From: Streptomyces sp. T39
GTDB lineage: Bacteria; Actinomycetota; Actinomycetes; Streptomycetales; Streptomycetaceae
Length of the DNA stretch: 58,898 nt
Reading direction: 5' to 3'
NCBI RefSeq assembly: GCF_008042045.1
Contig: NZ_RDBP01000037.1
Coordinates: 256,204 to 315,101, forward strand
Below, one piece after another: positions 28,330 to 37,637 of this stretch (its first letter is position 1; every line of letters starts with the position of its first letter). A program made the position numbers and the translations under genes. The notes under the pieces were generated by a model. It was given only the letters and a program-made list of their open reading frames with translations. It was not told the DNA's origin and ran no database searches.

Positions 28330-28367
28330 GCGCCCCGGGCGGAACGGGGTCGCTCCGCCCGGGGCGC
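28330..28367. terminator. Bidirectional terminator between DUF2567-like gene and ybaK
   Basis: GCGCCCCGGGCGGA (28330-28343) pairs perfectly with TCCGCCCGGGGCGC (28354-28367) around a 10-nt loop, 4 bp after the stop of the plus-strand gene. Confidence 0.85.
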
Positions 28368-28434
28368 TGACACGTGTCCACGCGGGATGCCCGGCAGGCG
28401 GGGAAGCCCGGAGGCGGGGGAGGCGGGGCGCCGG

Positions 28435-28932
28435 CTACGCGCGGGCGATCGGCGCGCGGACGGCGGAGGTGAGGGTGCGCAGCGCCTCGGCGGCGAGTTC
28501 GACCTCCAGGCCGCGCCGCCCCGCCGAGACGCAGATCGTCTCGTGGTCCCAGGCCGAGGCGTCCAGCACCGTCGGAAGACGCTTGCGCTGGCCGAGGGGC
28601 GAGATGCCGCCGCGGACGTAGCCCGTGGTGCGCTCGGCCGCCGCCGGGTCCGCCATCGTGGCGCGCTTGCCGCCGACCGCCGAGGCGAGGGCCTTGAGGT
28701 CGAGCTGGCCCGCGACCGGGACGACGGCCACCGTCAGGGCGCCGTCGACGTCGGCGACGAGGGTCTTGAAGACCCGGGCGGGCGACACCCCGAGGGCCTC
28801 GGCGGCCTCCTCGCCGTACGACGGCGAGGCCGGGTCGTGCTCGTAGGCGTGCACGGTGAAGGGGGTGCCGGCCGCGGTCAGGGCGACCGTCGCCGGGGTG
28901 CCCCCGGCCTGCTTCTTCGGCTTCTTCGCCAC
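28435..28932 (-). CDS. ybaK: Cys-tRNA(Pro)/Cys-tRNA deacylase YbaK/EbsC
   Basis: 165 aa. YbaK family editing domain: TPFTVHAYEHDP at the start, EAAEALGVSPARVFKTLVAD, the catalytic-loop Lys in RVFKTL, and GKRATMADPAAAERTTGYVR followed by GGISPLGQRK, the family signature. It hydrolyses Cys mischarged on tRNA-Pro after ProRS errors. The basic N-terminal MAKKPKKQAGG tag is an add-on seen in actinobacterial members. GTG 28932 has GAGGATCC upstream with suitable spacing. The gene follows the Lon-N-domain gene by 17 bp and is likely co-transcribed with it. Confidence 0.92.
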   Translation of the reverse strand: MAKKPKKQAGGTPATVALTAAGTPFTVHAYEHDPASPSYGEEAAEALGVSPARVFKTLVADVDGALTVAVVPVAGQLDLKALASAVGGKRATMADPAAAERTTGYVRGGISPLGQRKRLPTVLDASAWDHETICVSAGRRGLEVELAAEALRTLTSAVRAPIARA

Positions 28933-28949
28933 CGCTGGGGATCCTCGCG

Positions 28950-29690
28950 TCAGTTGGGGTTCGTCGGCTGCCGGGTCAGCTCCACCGCCGGCAGCGACGG
29001 CAGGTGCCGCAGCACCGCCGTCTCGGCGCGCAGCAGCTTCAGCTCCTCGCGCAGCCGCGTCGCGGTGTCCGGCGCCTGGAGCAGCCGCTGCTTGGCCGGG
29101 GTGTCCAGGATCGCCGCGGCGGCGACGAGATAGGACACCACCGAGGGCTCGTCCGGCAGGTCGGCGCCGGTCGCCGTCGACCGCTCCCTGGCGCCCGCCA
29201 GCCGCTGCTGGTAGGCGCGGAACGCGCGCAGCACGCCCTCCGCGAGTGCCGCCGCGCCGTCGCCGGGCTCCTCGGGCAGCTCCTCCAGCTCGGCGGTGAG
29301 GAACGGGCCGCTCGCGTCCACGGACAGCAGCCTGACGCGGGTGGTGCCGGTGGCCAGGACCTCGAAACCGCCGTCGGGGCGCTCCCGGACCGTCGCGGCG
29401 TCGGCGATGCAGCCCACCCGGTGGAACGCCTGGACGGGGTCGGCCCCGAAGCCCGCCGCCGGGCCGCGGGCCACCACCGCCGTCGGGTCCGGCATGCCCG
29501 GCGCGGTCGGGGCGACCTCCCGTCCGTCGCGGATGGCGACGACGGCGAAGCGCCTCGGCTCCTCGCCCTCCGTCTTGAGCAGCTCGCGCATCATGGCGCG
29601 ATACCGCTCCTCGAAGACGTTCAGGGGCAGCACGAGCCCGGGGAACAGCACCGAGTTCAGCGGGAAGAGCGGCAGGCGAGCGGTGGTCAC
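28950..29690 (-). CDS. Lon N-terminal (LON substrate-binding) domain protein
   Basis: 246 aa. It begins TARLPLFPLNSVLFPGLVLP LNVFEERYR, the classical Lon substrate-binding (PUA-like) start, and has no AAA+ or protease domain. The C-terminal half is helical. Such stand-alone proteins are widespread in actinobacteria with unknown function, perhaps substrate recognition or RNA binding. Two starts are possible: TTG 29699, which overlaps the upstream stop as TTGA, and GTG 29690. I prefer GTG 29690 because TACGCT (29704-29699) lies 8 nt before it and no SD serves either start. Confidence 0.85.
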   Translation of the reverse strand: MTTARLPLFPLNSVLFPGLVLPLNVFEERYRAMMRELLKTEGEEPRRFAVVAIRDGREVAPTAPGMPDPTAVVARGPAAGFGADPVQAFHRVGCIADAATVRERPDGGFEVLATGTTRVRLLSVDASGPFLTAELEELPEEPGDGAAALAEGVLRAFRAYQQRLAGARERSTATGADLPDEPSVVSYLVAAAAILDTPAKQRLLQAPDTATRLREELKLLRAETAVLRHLPSLPAVELTRQPTNPN

Positions 29691-29695
29691 AGCGG

Positions 29696-30721
29696 TCAAG
29701 CGTAATGGGCGGCGGAGCGGCCCCCGACCCCCCGCAGGGGCATCGTGGACGCGACCTCCATGCGCACCCCGTCACGGGCGCGCAGGAACTGGCCCAGCGG
29801 GTCGTCCGTCACCGAGGTCCACGGGAAGGACGTGGCGTACGGGCCGATCCGCCGGAACTGCTCCAGCGCGTCGGCCCAGCGCCCGCGGGCGACCAGCACA
29901 TGGGTGAGCACATTGCGCACCTCGGCGGGCCAGGGGTCGCCCCGCTCGTAGCCGGCGGACAGCTCCACGGCGAGGTCGGCCGCCCGGTCGATGCGGTCGT
30001 TCTGCACGGAGGTGACCGGCTCGCCGGTCAGCAGCTGCGCGAACGCGGCCCGTACGGGCAGCGCGCGGACCAGGGAGCCCGGCAGCGCGTCCTCGGCCGC
30101 GTCCTCCGCGAAGTCGAAGCACTCTCGGTGCGATCCGTACCACTGCGCGGACAGGTACTGGAGCGCCGCCACATGGCAGCCGTAGTGGTGGGAGGAGCGC
30201 CGCACCGCCTGCGCCCACAGCCGCTCGAACGCGGTGTGGGTGGCGTGCGTCCCGCGCGCGTGGTCGAGCGCGAGGCGCCAGGGCACCGGGTCGCCGGCCT
30301 CCGCCTCGGCCGCGGCGTCGATCAGCGGACCGACCTCGCGCAGCCGCTCCGCGCGGGCGGGCGACTCCCAGGCCCGGTCGACGGCGAGCTGAGCCTTCAC
30401 CAGGAGGGCGTCGGCGTCCCGCGGTGAGGCGGCGAGCCAGCCGGTGAGCCATTCGTCCCGGTTGCGGGCGAAGGCCGCGAGCCGTGTCACATAGCGGTCG
30501 CGGTTCTCCCATTCGGCTGATTCCCGTGTGGTCGCCAGCAGCTCGGCCGCCGTGCCGTACTCACCGGCTGCGGCCGCGACGAGCGCGGGACCGAGGCGCT
30601 CGTCGGGGGCGTCGAGCAGTACCGCGTCGTCGGGCACGAGGCTCTCGGACAGCCGGGGGGTATGCCGGATCATGCGCGCGAGGCGCATCGCGGCGTGCAG
30701 CATTGACATGGTGCGGACCAT
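29696..30721 (-). CDS. Hypothetical helical-repeat protein
   Basis: Up to 341 aa, rich in Ala, Arg and Leu, with a series of amphipathic helices (for example AELLATTRESAEWENRDRYV, DADALLVKAQLAVDRAWESP, HVAALQYLSAQWYGSHRECF) that look like TPR/SEL1-type helical repeats, as in Streptomyces proteins annotated only as hypothetical. I do not recognise a family. Three candidate ATGs (30721, 30709, 30703) lie close together and none has a clear SD, so the first residues are uncertain. It ends at the TGA that overlaps the following Lon-N-domain open frame. Confidence 0.7.
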   Translation of the reverse strand: MVRTMSMLHAAMRLARMIRHTPRLSESLVPDDAVLLDAPDERLGPALVAAAAGEYGTAAELLATTRESAEWENRDRYVTRLAAFARNRDEWLTGWLAASPRDADALLVKAQLAVDRAWESPARAERLREVGPLIDAAAEAEAGDPVPWRLALDHARGTHATHTAFERLWAQAVRRSSHHYGCHVAALQYLSAQWYGSHRECFDFAEDAAEDALPGSLVRALPVRAAFAQLLTGEPVTSVQNDRIDRAADLAVELSAGYERGDPWPAEVRNVLTHVLVARGRWADALEQFRRIGPYATSFPWTSVTDDPLGQFLRARDGVRMEVASTMPLRGVGGRSAAHYA

Positions 30722-30786
30722 TGAAAACCGCAGGTGAACGAGTGCGCCAGAGGCTCCGCTGTGAAGCTTTGGTGGGGGTGGAAAGG

Positions 30787-30815
30787 TTGCCCGCCGCTTG
30801 GTCAAGGGCGGGCAA
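30787..30815 (-). terminator. Terminator of the beta-repeat membrane gene
   Basis: TTGCCCGCC (30787-30795) and GGCGGGCAA (30807-30815) pair across an 11-nt loop; on the minus strand the stem is followed by CCTTTCC. It separates two minus-strand genes. Confidence 0.7.
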
Positions 30816-30843
30816 AGAAGCGTGCGGTTCCGCCCCCGCGGCC

Positions 30844-32442
30844 TCAGCCGCGCCGCAGCAGACGGGACGCCCCGGCCGCCACCGTGGTCGCCAGGATCCA
30901 CCCGAGGAGCACCAGCACGGCGGCGGCCCACTGCCACCGTCCGTCGAGCCGCCAGTAGCCGTCCTGGCCGAGATTGATCACCGGGACGAGCAGATCGAGG
31001 GCGTAGAGGGCCGGATTCCAGACAGGGTGCTCCTCCTTCTTCATCGGCGCGGGCTCGACCTGGGCGAACGCGAAGGTCCCCGCCGCCCACAGCACCGCCA
31101 TCCACAGCGCGGCCCGCCCCGGCCGGTACCCGTAGGCCACGGTCCAGTCCTGGAGGTACCCCCAGAGCTTGGCCGCCAGCGGCAGCGTCTCGCGTCTGCG
31201 GCGCTGCTTGGCGAGCAGCACCTCGCGCGCGTCGGCGTCCTCGCCGCTGTTGCGCAGCACGGTGGCGAGCCGCTCGTACGGCTCGGGCGAGTACTCCGGC
31301 GTCGCCGACGCCACCCATTCCAGACGGCGCGAGAGCGGGAACTCCTCGTAGGGCACGAGGTTCTCGTAGACGAAACCGCCCATCGCCAGCCCGCCGGGCC
31401 CCGGCCAGCTCGCCGCCAGGTCGATCAGCGTCACCACCTTGGCGCCGTTCAGCACGACCCGGCCCTCCTCGGGCCGCTCGGCGTTGAAGCGCAGCTCGGG
31501 GGCGGTGATCCGGCGCAGCGACAGCTCCTCGCGCGGGCCGAGGACGAACCGGGCGCCGTTCAGGTCGACCGCGTCGCCGAACCGGCCGTCGTCCAGGCGC
31601 ACCCCGCCGTGGCACTCGAACTGCTGGAGCCGCGACCCCCGCGCCATGCCGCCGGTGTTGATGCCGAACGGGGGAGTGGCGCCCTGGTTGCCGGTCGCCT
31701 CGCTCACCCACGCGCCGGTCAGGTAGAGCGTCCGCTCCACGCTCAGCTGCGGCGCGTTGAGCGCGCGCCGGTCGCCGGCCGCGCGCAGCCGCGAGCCCCG
31801 CAGGCTCAGCGACACGCCGACCTTCGCGCCCCGCATGCTGAACTCGCCGTACGTCTCGATCAGCTCCGCCTGGAGGTCCTGGGCGACCGACAGGCCGTCC
31901 GCCGTGATGGCCCGGCCCCTGCGGTCGGGCCGCACATGGATCTGGTTGATCAGCAGGTCCGTGCCGATCTGCGCGTCGGTCAGACGGATGCCGTGCTCCA
32001 CCCGGCAGCGCGGCAGATGCAGATCGCCCTCGGTGCGCAGCCGCGCCGCCTCGATCCGCGGCACGGCGCAGCTGATCAGCCGCAGGGTGGCGAAGTGCGC
32101 CTCCGGCATCAGCAGTTCGCTCTCGAAGCGGCAGCCGTTCAGCTCCACGTACGGGGCGATGCTGCCGCCGGCGAGCTTGAGCGTGCCGGTGATCTGCAGG
32201 CCGCGCAGCTTGAGCGCCGCGACCCGGCCCGGTCTCGCCTCCGGCCCGTTGAGCAGGAGCCGCGCCACCACCCAGGCGCGGACGATTCGTTCGGGACCCC
32301 AGGGGAAAGGCGAGAAGGGATTGTTCTGCAAGGGGTCGGTGTCGCTGAGGTCGAATGTGCTGCCGTCCCGGAACGCGTTCCACATGGCTGCTTCGGCAGG
32401 GCTCACTCCGTCCGGAGGCCCGCCGTCCAGCGGCTCGGTCAC
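30844..32442 (-). CDS. Beta-repeat protein with C-terminal membrane helices, function unknown
   Basis: 532 aa. Residues about 60-330 are a run of short strands with a regular pattern of Leu/Ile/Phe and Gly/Asn (LKLRGLQITGTLKLAGGSIA, VELNGCRFESELLMPEAHFA, LRLISCAVPRIEAARLRTEG), reminiscent of pentapeptide or other right-handed beta-helix repeats. The C-terminus has two clear membrane helices (about 440-458, 495-520) before GASRLLRRG. It may be a cell-surface or membrane scaffold, but no function is recognised. GTG 32442 is supported by GGAGGG with 5-nt spacing; the open frame extends 52 codons further upstream without a better SD. It diverges from hisD. Confidence 0.78.
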   Translation of the reverse strand: MTEPLDGGPPDGVSPAEAAMWNAFRDGSTFDLSDTDPLQNNPFSPFPWGPERIVRAWVVARLLLNGPEARPGRVAALKLRGLQITGTLKLAGGSIAPYVELNGCRFESELLMPEAHFATLRLISCAVPRIEAARLRTEGDLHLPRCRVEHGIRLTDAQIGTDLLINQIHVRPDRRGRAITADGLSVAQDLQAELIETYGEFSMRGAKVGVSLSLRGSRLRAAGDRRALNAPQLSVERTLYLTGAWVSEATGNQGATPPFGINTGGMARGSRLQQFECHGGVRLDDGRFGDAVDLNGARFVLGPREELSLRRITAPELRFNAERPEEGRVVLNGAKVVTLIDLAASWPGPGGLAMGGFVYENLVPYEEFPLSRRLEWVASATPEYSPEPYERLATVLRNSGEDADAREVLLAKQRRRRETLPLAAKLWGYLQDWTVAYGYRPGRAALWMAVLWAAGTFAFAQVEPAPMKKEEHPVWNPALYALDLLVPVINLGQDGYWRLDGRWQWAAAVLVLLGWILATTVAAGASRLLRRG

Positions 32443-32577
32443 TGCCGCCCTCCGCTTCCTTGGCTCGTACAGCTGTTCTTCCCGCTGAGTGACGGCCTGA
32501 ACGCTAGTGGTGATGGTCGTCCCGCGGGAAACGGGGTGACTCGATCGAGCCGCTGTGAAGGACGGTGCGCCCGGGAC

Positions 32578-32619
32578 GGGCGGTTTCGTATCAGCCACTG
32601 ATACGGAAAACGACCGCCC
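32578..32619. promoter_or_regulatory. Nested dyad upstream of hisD
   Basis: A perfect 8-bp inverted repeat CGTATCAG-CCA-CTGATACG (32587-32605) sits inside an outer repeat GGGCGGT (32578-32584) / ACCGCCC (32613-32619). It lies 26-67 bp before the hisD start, between divergent genes, and is A/T-richer than its surroundings. It may be an operator for a his regulator or an RNA hairpin in the leader. No His-rich leader peptide was found. Confidence 0.6.
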
Positions 32620-32644
32620 GCCCCGGTCTGCGAGAATTGACCCC

Positions 32645-33967
32645 GTGATCTCGCGAATCGACCTGCGCGGCGACGCCCTCCCCGAGGGTGGCGCACTGCG
32701 CGACCTGCTGCCCCGTGCCGACTTCGACGTGCAGGCCGCCCTGGAGAAGGTGCGGCCGATCTGCGAGGACGTGCATCATCGGGGCGACGCGGCGCTGATC
32801 GAGTACGCGAAGCGGTTCGACGGCGTCGAGCTGGACCGGGTCAGGGTCCCGGCCGCCGCCCTGACCAGGGCGCTCGCCGAGCTCGACCCGGAGGTGCGGG
32901 CCGCCCTGGAGGAGTCGGTGCGGCGCGCCAGGATCGTCCACCGCGCCCAGCGCCGCAAGGACCACACCACCCAGGTCGTGCCCGGCGGCACCGTCACCGA
33001 GAAGTGGGTCCCGGTCGACCGCGTCGGGCTGTACGCGCCCGGCGGCCGCTCCGTCTACCCCTCGTCCGTGATCATGAACGTGGTCCCGGCGCAGGAGGCC
33101 GGCGTCCCGTCCCTCGCGCTCGCCTCCCCGGCGCAGCAGGAGTTCGGCGGACTGCCGCACCCCACCATCCTCGCCGCCTGCGCCCTGCTCGGCGTCGACG
33201 AGGTGTACGCGGCCGGCGGCGCCACCGCCGTCGCGATGTTCGCGTACGGCACCGAGTCCTGCGCCCCGGCGAACATGGTGACGGGGCCCGGCAACATCTG
33301 GGTCGCCGCCGCCAAGCGCTACTTCACGGGCCGCATCGGGATCGACGCCGAGGCGGGCCCCACGGAGATCGCCGTCCTCGCCGACGCCACCGCCGACCCC
33401 GTGCACGTCGCCGCCGACCTCATCAGCCAGGCCGAGCACGACCCGCTCGCCGCCGCCGTGCTGGTCACCGACTCCGAGGAGCTCGCCGCGGCCGTCGAGC
33501 GCGAGCTGGAGCCGCAGGTCGCCGCCACCAAGCACGTCGAGGACCGGATCAAGCCCGCCCTCGCCGGCCGCCAGTCCGCGATCGTGCTCGTCTCCTCCGT
33601 GGAGGACGGCCTGAAGGTCGTCGACGCGTACGGCGCCGAGCACCTGGAGATCCAGACCGCCGACGCCGCCGGGCTCGCCGCCCGGGTGCGCAACGCCGGC
33701 GCGGTCTTCGTCGGGCCGTGGTCCCCCGTCTCCCTGGGCGACTACGCGGCCGGGTCCAACCACGTCCTGCCGACCGGCGGCTGCGCCTGCCACTCGTCGG
33801 GCCTGTCCGTGCAGTCGTTCCTGCGCGGCATCCACATCGTCGACTACACCCGCGACGCGCTCGCCGACGTCACCCACCACGTGGTCACCCTCGCCGAGGC
33901 GGAGGACCTGCCGGCGCACGGCGCGGCCCTGAAGGCCCGGTTCGGCTGGAAGGTGCCGGGCCGGTGA
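32645..33967 (+). CDS. hisD: Histidinol dehydrogenase
   Basis: 440 aa, normal length. HisD oxidises L-histidinol twice with NAD+ to histidine, the last step of the pathway. Zn- and substrate-binding features are visible: [38 protein letters not shown] (the QAEHD signature) and [20 protein letters not shown] 32645 gives the usual actinobacterial start [10 protein letters not shown]. No SD is present, but GAGAAT at 32632-32637 lies 7 nt before it, so the message may be leaderless. It is the first gene of hisD-C-B-(small TM)-H-priA-ridA-hisF. Confidence 0.96.
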   Translation: MISRIDLRGDALPEGGALRDLLPRADFDVQAALEKVRPICEDVHHRGDAALIEYAKRFDGVELDRVRVPAAALTRALAELDPEVRAALEESVRRARIVHRAQRRKDHTTQVVPGGTVTEKWVPVDRVGLYAPGGRSVYPSSVIMNVVPAQEAGVPSLALASPAQQEFGGLPHPTILAACALLGVDEVYAAGGATAVAMFAYGTESCAPANMVTGPGNIWVAAAKRYFTGRIGIDAEAGPTEIAVLADATADPVHVAADLISQAEHDPLAAAVLVTDSEELAAAVERELEPQVAATKHVEDRIKPALAGRQSAIVLVSSVEDGLKVVDAYGAEHLEIQTADAAGLAARVRNAGAVFVGPWSPVSLGDYAAGSNHVLPTGGCACHSSGLSVQSFLRGIHIVDYTRDALADVTHHVVTLAEAEDLPAHGAALKARFGWKVPGR

Positions 33968-35091
33968 CCGACCAGGCATCCGCCGGCATCGGCATGGACG
34001 ACCTGCCGATCCGCGACGAACTGCGCGGCAAGTCGCCCTACGGCGCCCCGCAGCTCGACGTCCCCGTCCGGCTGAACACCAACGAGAACCCCTACCCGCT
34101 GCCGGAGCCGCTCGTCGAGCGGATCGCCGAGCGGGTGCGCGAGGCCGCCCGCGGGCTCAACCGCTACCCCGACCGGGACGCGGTCGAGCTCCGCACCGGC
34201 CTGGCCGCCTATCTCACCCGCACCACCGGCCACCCGGTCACCCGGGAGATGGTCTGGGCGGCCAACGGCTCCAACGAGGTCCTCCAGCAGCTGCTCCAGG
34301 CCTTCGCGGGCCCGGGCAGGCTCGCCATCGGCTTCGAGCCCTCGTACTCCATGCACGGACTCATCGCCCGCGGCACCGGCACCGGCTGGATCTCCGGCCC
34401 GCGGCGCGACGACTTCACCGTCGACACCGACGCCGCCCGCGCCGCGATCGCCGAGCACCGCCCGCACGTCGTCTTCGTCACCTCGCCCAACAACCCGACC
34501 GGGACGGCCGTCGACGCGGACACCGTGGTCGCGCTGTACGACGCGGCCCAGGCTGCCCGGCCCTCACTGGTCGTCGTCGACGAGGCGTACGTGGAGTTCA
34601 GTCACCGCCCCTCGCTGCTGTCGCTGACCGAGGGCCGGCCGAACCTCGTGATCTCCCGCACCATGTCCAAGGCGTTCGGCGCCGCCGGACTGCGCCTCGG
34701 CTACCTGGCCGCCCACCCCGCCGTGGTGGACGCCGTCCAGCTGGTGCGCCTGCCGTACCACCTCAGCGCGGTCACCCAGGCCACCGCCCTCGCCGCGCTG
34801 GAGCACACCGATACGCTGCTCGGGTACGTGGAGCAGCTGAAGACCGAGCGCGACCGGCTGGTCGCCGAACTGCGCGCCACCGGCTACGAGGTCACCGACT
34901 CCGACGCCAACTTCGTGCAGTTCGGCCTCTTCGAGGACGCGCACGCGGTCTGGCAGCGGATCCTGGACCGGGGCGTCCTCGTCCGGGACAACGGCGTACC
35001 GGGCTGGCTGCGGGTCACCGCAGGCACCCCCGAAGAGAACGACGCGTTCCTCGACGCGGTTCGTGAGTTGAAGAAGGAGCAGAGCGCATGA
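33964..35091 (+). CDS. hisC: Histidinol-phosphate aminotransferase
   Basis: 375 aa. This PLP aminotransferase converts imidazole-acetol phosphate to histidinol phosphate with glutamate. Fold-type I landmarks are [13 protein letters not shown], the aspartate-binding [11 protein letters not shown] and the PLP Lys in [19 protein letters not shown]. It starts GTG 33964, overlapping the hisD stop (GTGA), and ends overlapping hisB (ATGA). Start fixed by coupling. Confidence 0.95.
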   Translation: MTDQASAGIGMDDLPIRDELRGKSPYGAPQLDVPVRLNTNENPYPLPEPLVERIAERVREAARGLNRYPDRDAVELRTGLAAYLTRTTGHPVTREMVWAANGSNEVLQQLLQAFAGPGRLAIGFEPSYSMHGLIARGTGTGWISGPRRDDFTVDTDAARAAIAEHRPHVVFVTSPNNPTGTAVDADTVVALYDAAQAARPSLVVVDEAYVEFSHRPSLLSLTEGRPNLVISRTMSKAFGAAGLRLGYLAAHPAVVDAVQLVRLPYHLSAVTQATALAALEHTDTLLGYVEQLKTERDRLVAELRATGYEVTDSDANFVQFGLFEDAHAVWQRILDRGVLVRDNGVPGWLRVTAGTPEENDAFLDAVRELKKEQSA

Positions 35092-35690
35092 CGCGCGAGG
35101 GTCGCATCGGAAGGGTCGAGCGGACCACCAAGGAGACCTCGGTCGTCGTCGAGATCGATCTCGACGGCACCGGCAAGGTCGACGTCGCCACCGGCGTCGG
35201 CTTCTACGACCACATGCTCGACCAGCTCGGCAGGCACGGCCTGTTCGACCTCACCGTCAAGACCGACGGCGACCTGCACATCGACACCCACCACACCATC
35301 GAGGACACCGCCCTCGCCCTCGGCGCGGCGTTCCGGCAGGCCCTCGGCGACAAGGTCGGCATCTACCGCTTCGGCAACTGCACCGTGCCGCTCGACGAGT
35401 CCCTCGCCCAGGTCACCGTCGACCTCTCCGGCCGCCCGTACCTCGTGCACACCGAGCCGGAGAACATGGCGCCCATGATCGGCGCCTACGACACGACGAT
35501 GACCCGCCACATCTTCGAGTCCTTCGTCGCCCAGGCGCAGATCGCGCTGCACATCCACGTCCCGTACGGCCGCAACGCCCACCACATCGTCGAGTGCCAG
35601 TTCAAGGCCCTCGCGCGGGCCCTGCGGTACGCGTCGGAGCGCGACCCCCGCGCCGCCGGCATCCTTCCCTCCACGAAGGGCGCGCTGTAA
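35088..35690 (+). CDS. hisB: Imidazoleglycerol-phosphate dehydratase
   Basis: 200 aa, monofunctional (no phosphatase domain), as usual in actinobacteria. It dehydrates imidazole glycerol phosphate. Mn-binding His/Glu motifs are seen: [26 protein letters not shown] and [19 protein letters not shown]. The ATG at 35088 overlaps the hisC stop. Confidence 0.95.
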   Translation: MTREGRIGRVERTTKETSVVVEIDLDGTGKVDVATGVGFYDHMLDQLGRHGLFDLTVKTDGDLHIDTHHTIEDTALALGAAFRQALGDKVGIYRFGNCTVPLDESLAQVTVDLSGRPYLVHTEPENMAPMIGAYDTTMTRHIFESFVAQAQIALHIHVPYGRNAHHIVECQFKALARALRYASERDPRAAGILPSTKGAL

Positions 35691-35694
35691 TCCG

Positions 35695-35862
35695 ATGACG
35701 GGTCTGTCCACCATCCTCATCGTCGTCGGGCTGTTCCTCGCCGGCGGTGTGTACTCCTTCTCCAAGCAGGGCATGCCGAAGGGCGTCATCGTGCTGCTCG
35801 CCGGCGCCTCGTTCATGTGCCTGCTCGCCGGCGTCCTGCGGATCCAGGGAATCTGGGGGTAG
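35695..35862 (+). CDS. Small membrane protein in the his operon, 55 aa
   Basis: Two hydrophobic helices ([18 protein letters not shown], then [18 protein letters not shown]) are joined by SKQGMPKG. It fills the hisB-hisH gap exactly: 4 bp after the hisB stop and 4 bp before the hisH ATG. Such a gene is seen in Streptomyces his operons but has no known function. The hydrophobic pattern, normal codon third positions and close packing argue that it is real. It might anchor a His enzyme complex or act in transport; that is speculation. Confidence 0.8.
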   Translation: MTGLSTILIVVGLFLAGGVYSFSKQGMPKGVIVLLAGASFMCLLAGVLRIQGIWG

Positions 35863-35866
35863 CACG

Positions 35867-36511
35867 ATGAGCGCAGCAGCCAGGAAGGTCGTCGTCTTCG
35901 ACTACGGCTTCGGCAACGTCCGCTCCGCCGAGCGGGCCCTCGCCCGGGTCGGCGCAGACGTCGAGATCACCCGCGACTACGACACGGCCATGAACGCCGA
36001 CGGACTGCTGGTCCCCGGCGTCGGCGCGTTCTCCGCCTGCATGGACGGACTGCGCAGGGCCCGCGGCGAATGGGTCGTCGGGCGCAGGCTGGCCGGCGGC
36101 CGTCCCGTCATGGGCATCTGCGTCGGCATGCAGATCCTCTTCGCCCGCGGCATCGAGCACGGCGTGGAGACCGAGGGCCTCGACGAATGGCCGGGCACCG
36201 TCGGCCCGCTGAAGGCCCCCGTCGTGCCCCACATGGGCTGGAACACGGTCGAGGCACCCGCGGACAGCGCCCTGTTCGCCGGGGTGGGCGCCGACGAGCG
36301 CTTCTACTTCGTGCACTCCTACGCGGTGCACGACTGGGAGCTCGAGATCACCAATCCCGCCATCCGCGCACCCCAAGTCACCTGGGCCACGCACGGCGAG
36401 CCCTTCGTCGCCGCCGTCGAGAACGGCGCGCTGTGGGCCACCCAGTTCCACCCCGAGAAGTCCGGCGACGCCGGAGCCCAGCTCCTCACCAACTGGATCG
36501 GAACACTGTGA
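35867..36511 (+). CDS. hisH: Imidazole glycerol phosphate synthase, glutaminase subunit
   Basis: 214 aa class-I glutamine amidotransferase. Catalytic triad: Cys85 in GICVGMQ, His195 and Glu197 in FHPEKSG. It delivers ammonia from glutamine to HisF. Start ATG 35867, 4 bp after the small membrane gene; the stop overlaps priA. Confidence 0.95.
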   Translation: MSAAARKVVVFDYGFGNVRSAERALARVGADVEITRDYDTAMNADGLLVPGVGAFSACMDGLRRARGEWVVGRRLAGGRPVMGICVGMQILFARGIEHGVETEGLDEWPGTVGPLKAPVVPHMGWNTVEAPADSALFAGVGADERFYFVHSYAVHDWELEITNPAIRAPQVTWATHGEPFVAAVENGALWATQFHPEKSGDAGAQLLTNWIGTL

Positions 36512-37236
36512 GCAGCACGCTTGAACTCCTCCCCGCCGTCGACGTCCGCGACGGCCAGGCCGTCCGTCTGGTGCACGGCGAGTCGGGCACCGAGACCTCC
36601 TACGGCTCCCCGCTGGAGGCCGCACTCGCCTGGCAGCGGTCCGGCGCGGAGTGGCTGCACCTGGTCGACCTCGACGCCGCCTTCGGCACCGGCGACAACC
36701 GGGAGCTGATCGCCGAGGTGGCCGCCGCGATGGACATCAAGGTCGAGCTCTCCGGCGGCATCCGCGACGACGCCTCGCTCGCCGCCGCCCTCGCCACCGG
36801 CTGCCGCCGCGTCAACCTCGGCACCGCCGCACTGGAGACCCCCGAGTGGGTCGCCAAGGTCATCGCCGAGCACGGCGACCGGATCGCCGTCGGCCTCGAC
36901 GTCCGCGGCACCACGCTGCGCGGACGCGGCTGGACCCGCGACGGCGGCGACCTCTACGAGACCCTCGCCCGGCTCGACTCCGAGGGCTGCGCCCGCTACG
37001 TCGTCACCGACATCGCCAAGGACGGCACCCTCCAGGGACCCAACCTGGAACTGCTGAAGAACGTCTGCGCGGCCACCGACAAGCCCGTCGTGGCCTCCGG
37101 CGGCGTCTCCTCCCTCGACGACCTGCGCGCGCTCGCGGGCCTGGTCCCCGTGGGCGTCGAGGGCGCCATCGTGGGCAAGGCCCTGTACGCGAAGGCGTTC
37201 ACCCTGGAGGAGGCACTCGCGGCGGTGGCGGCATGA
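36508..37236 (+). CDS. priA: Bifunctional isomerase PriA (HisA/TrpF)
   Basis: 242-aa TIM barrel. PriA isomerises ProFAR for histidine and also PRA for tryptophan in actinobacteria lacking a separate trpF; no trpF is seen in this window. Two acid/base Asp positions are present (Asp12 in [11 protein letters not shown] and the [15 protein letters not shown] segment), with phosphate-binding Gly motifs SGGIRDD and VASGGVSS. It starts GTG 36508, overlapping hisH, and ends overlapping ridA. Being in the his operon while also serving trp makes it the functional link between the two gene blocks. Confidence 0.94.
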   Translation: MSSTLELLPAVDVRDGQAVRLVHGESGTETSYGSPLEAALAWQRSGAEWLHLVDLDAAFGTGDNRELIAEVAAAMDIKVELSGGIRDDASLAAALATGCRRVNLGTAALETPEWVAKVIAEHGDRIAVGLDVRGTTLRGRGWTRDGGDLYETLARLDSEGCARYVVTDIAKDGTLQGPNLELLKNVCAATDKPVVASGGVSSLDDLRALAGLVPVGVEGAIVGKALYAKAFTLEEALAAVAA

Positions 37237-37637
37237 CCGGACCCGTACGCCGCGTCGCCTCGGGCGGCCCGTGGGAGGAGTCCTTCGGCTACTCCCGTGC
37301 CGTCGAACTCCCCAACGGGCTGGTCCTCGTCTCCGGCTGCACCTCCGTCGTCGGCGGCGAGATCTCGGCCGGCAGCCCGTACGAGCAGACCCTCACCGCG
37401 TTCGGGGTCGCCGTCGACGCGCTCAAGCAGCTCGGCCTCGGCGCGGCCGATGTCGTGCGCACCCGGATGTACATCACCCACGCCCGCGACATAGACGACG
37501 TGGGCCGGGCCCACAAGGAACTCTTCGGCGACGTGCGGCCGGCCGCCTCGATGCTCATCGTCTCCGGTTTCGTCGACCCCTCCCTCGTCGTCGAGGTCGA
37601 GGTCGAGGCGTACCGGCCCGCGGGAGGTGCCGCATGA
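37233..37637 (+). CDS. RidA family protein (enamine/imine deaminase-like)
   Basis: 134 aa. It has the YjgF/YER057c/UK114 fold with a Cys-containing [13 protein letters not shown] strand, [19 protein letters not shown] and a C-terminal [10 protein letters not shown]. Canonical RidA has an Arg in the pocket (IRTRV-type); here VVRTRMYIT keeps the Arg. RidA deaminates reactive enamines such as 2-aminoacrylate. It lies between priA and hisF with ATGA overlaps on both sides, so it is made together with the His enzymes. Confidence 0.88.
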   Translation: MTGPVRRVASGGPWEESFGYSRAVELPNGLVLVSGCTSVVGGEISAGSPYEQTLTAFGVAVDALKQLGLGAADVVRTRMYITHARDIDDVGRAHKELFGDVRPAASMLIVSGFVDPSLVVEVEVEAYRPAGGAA

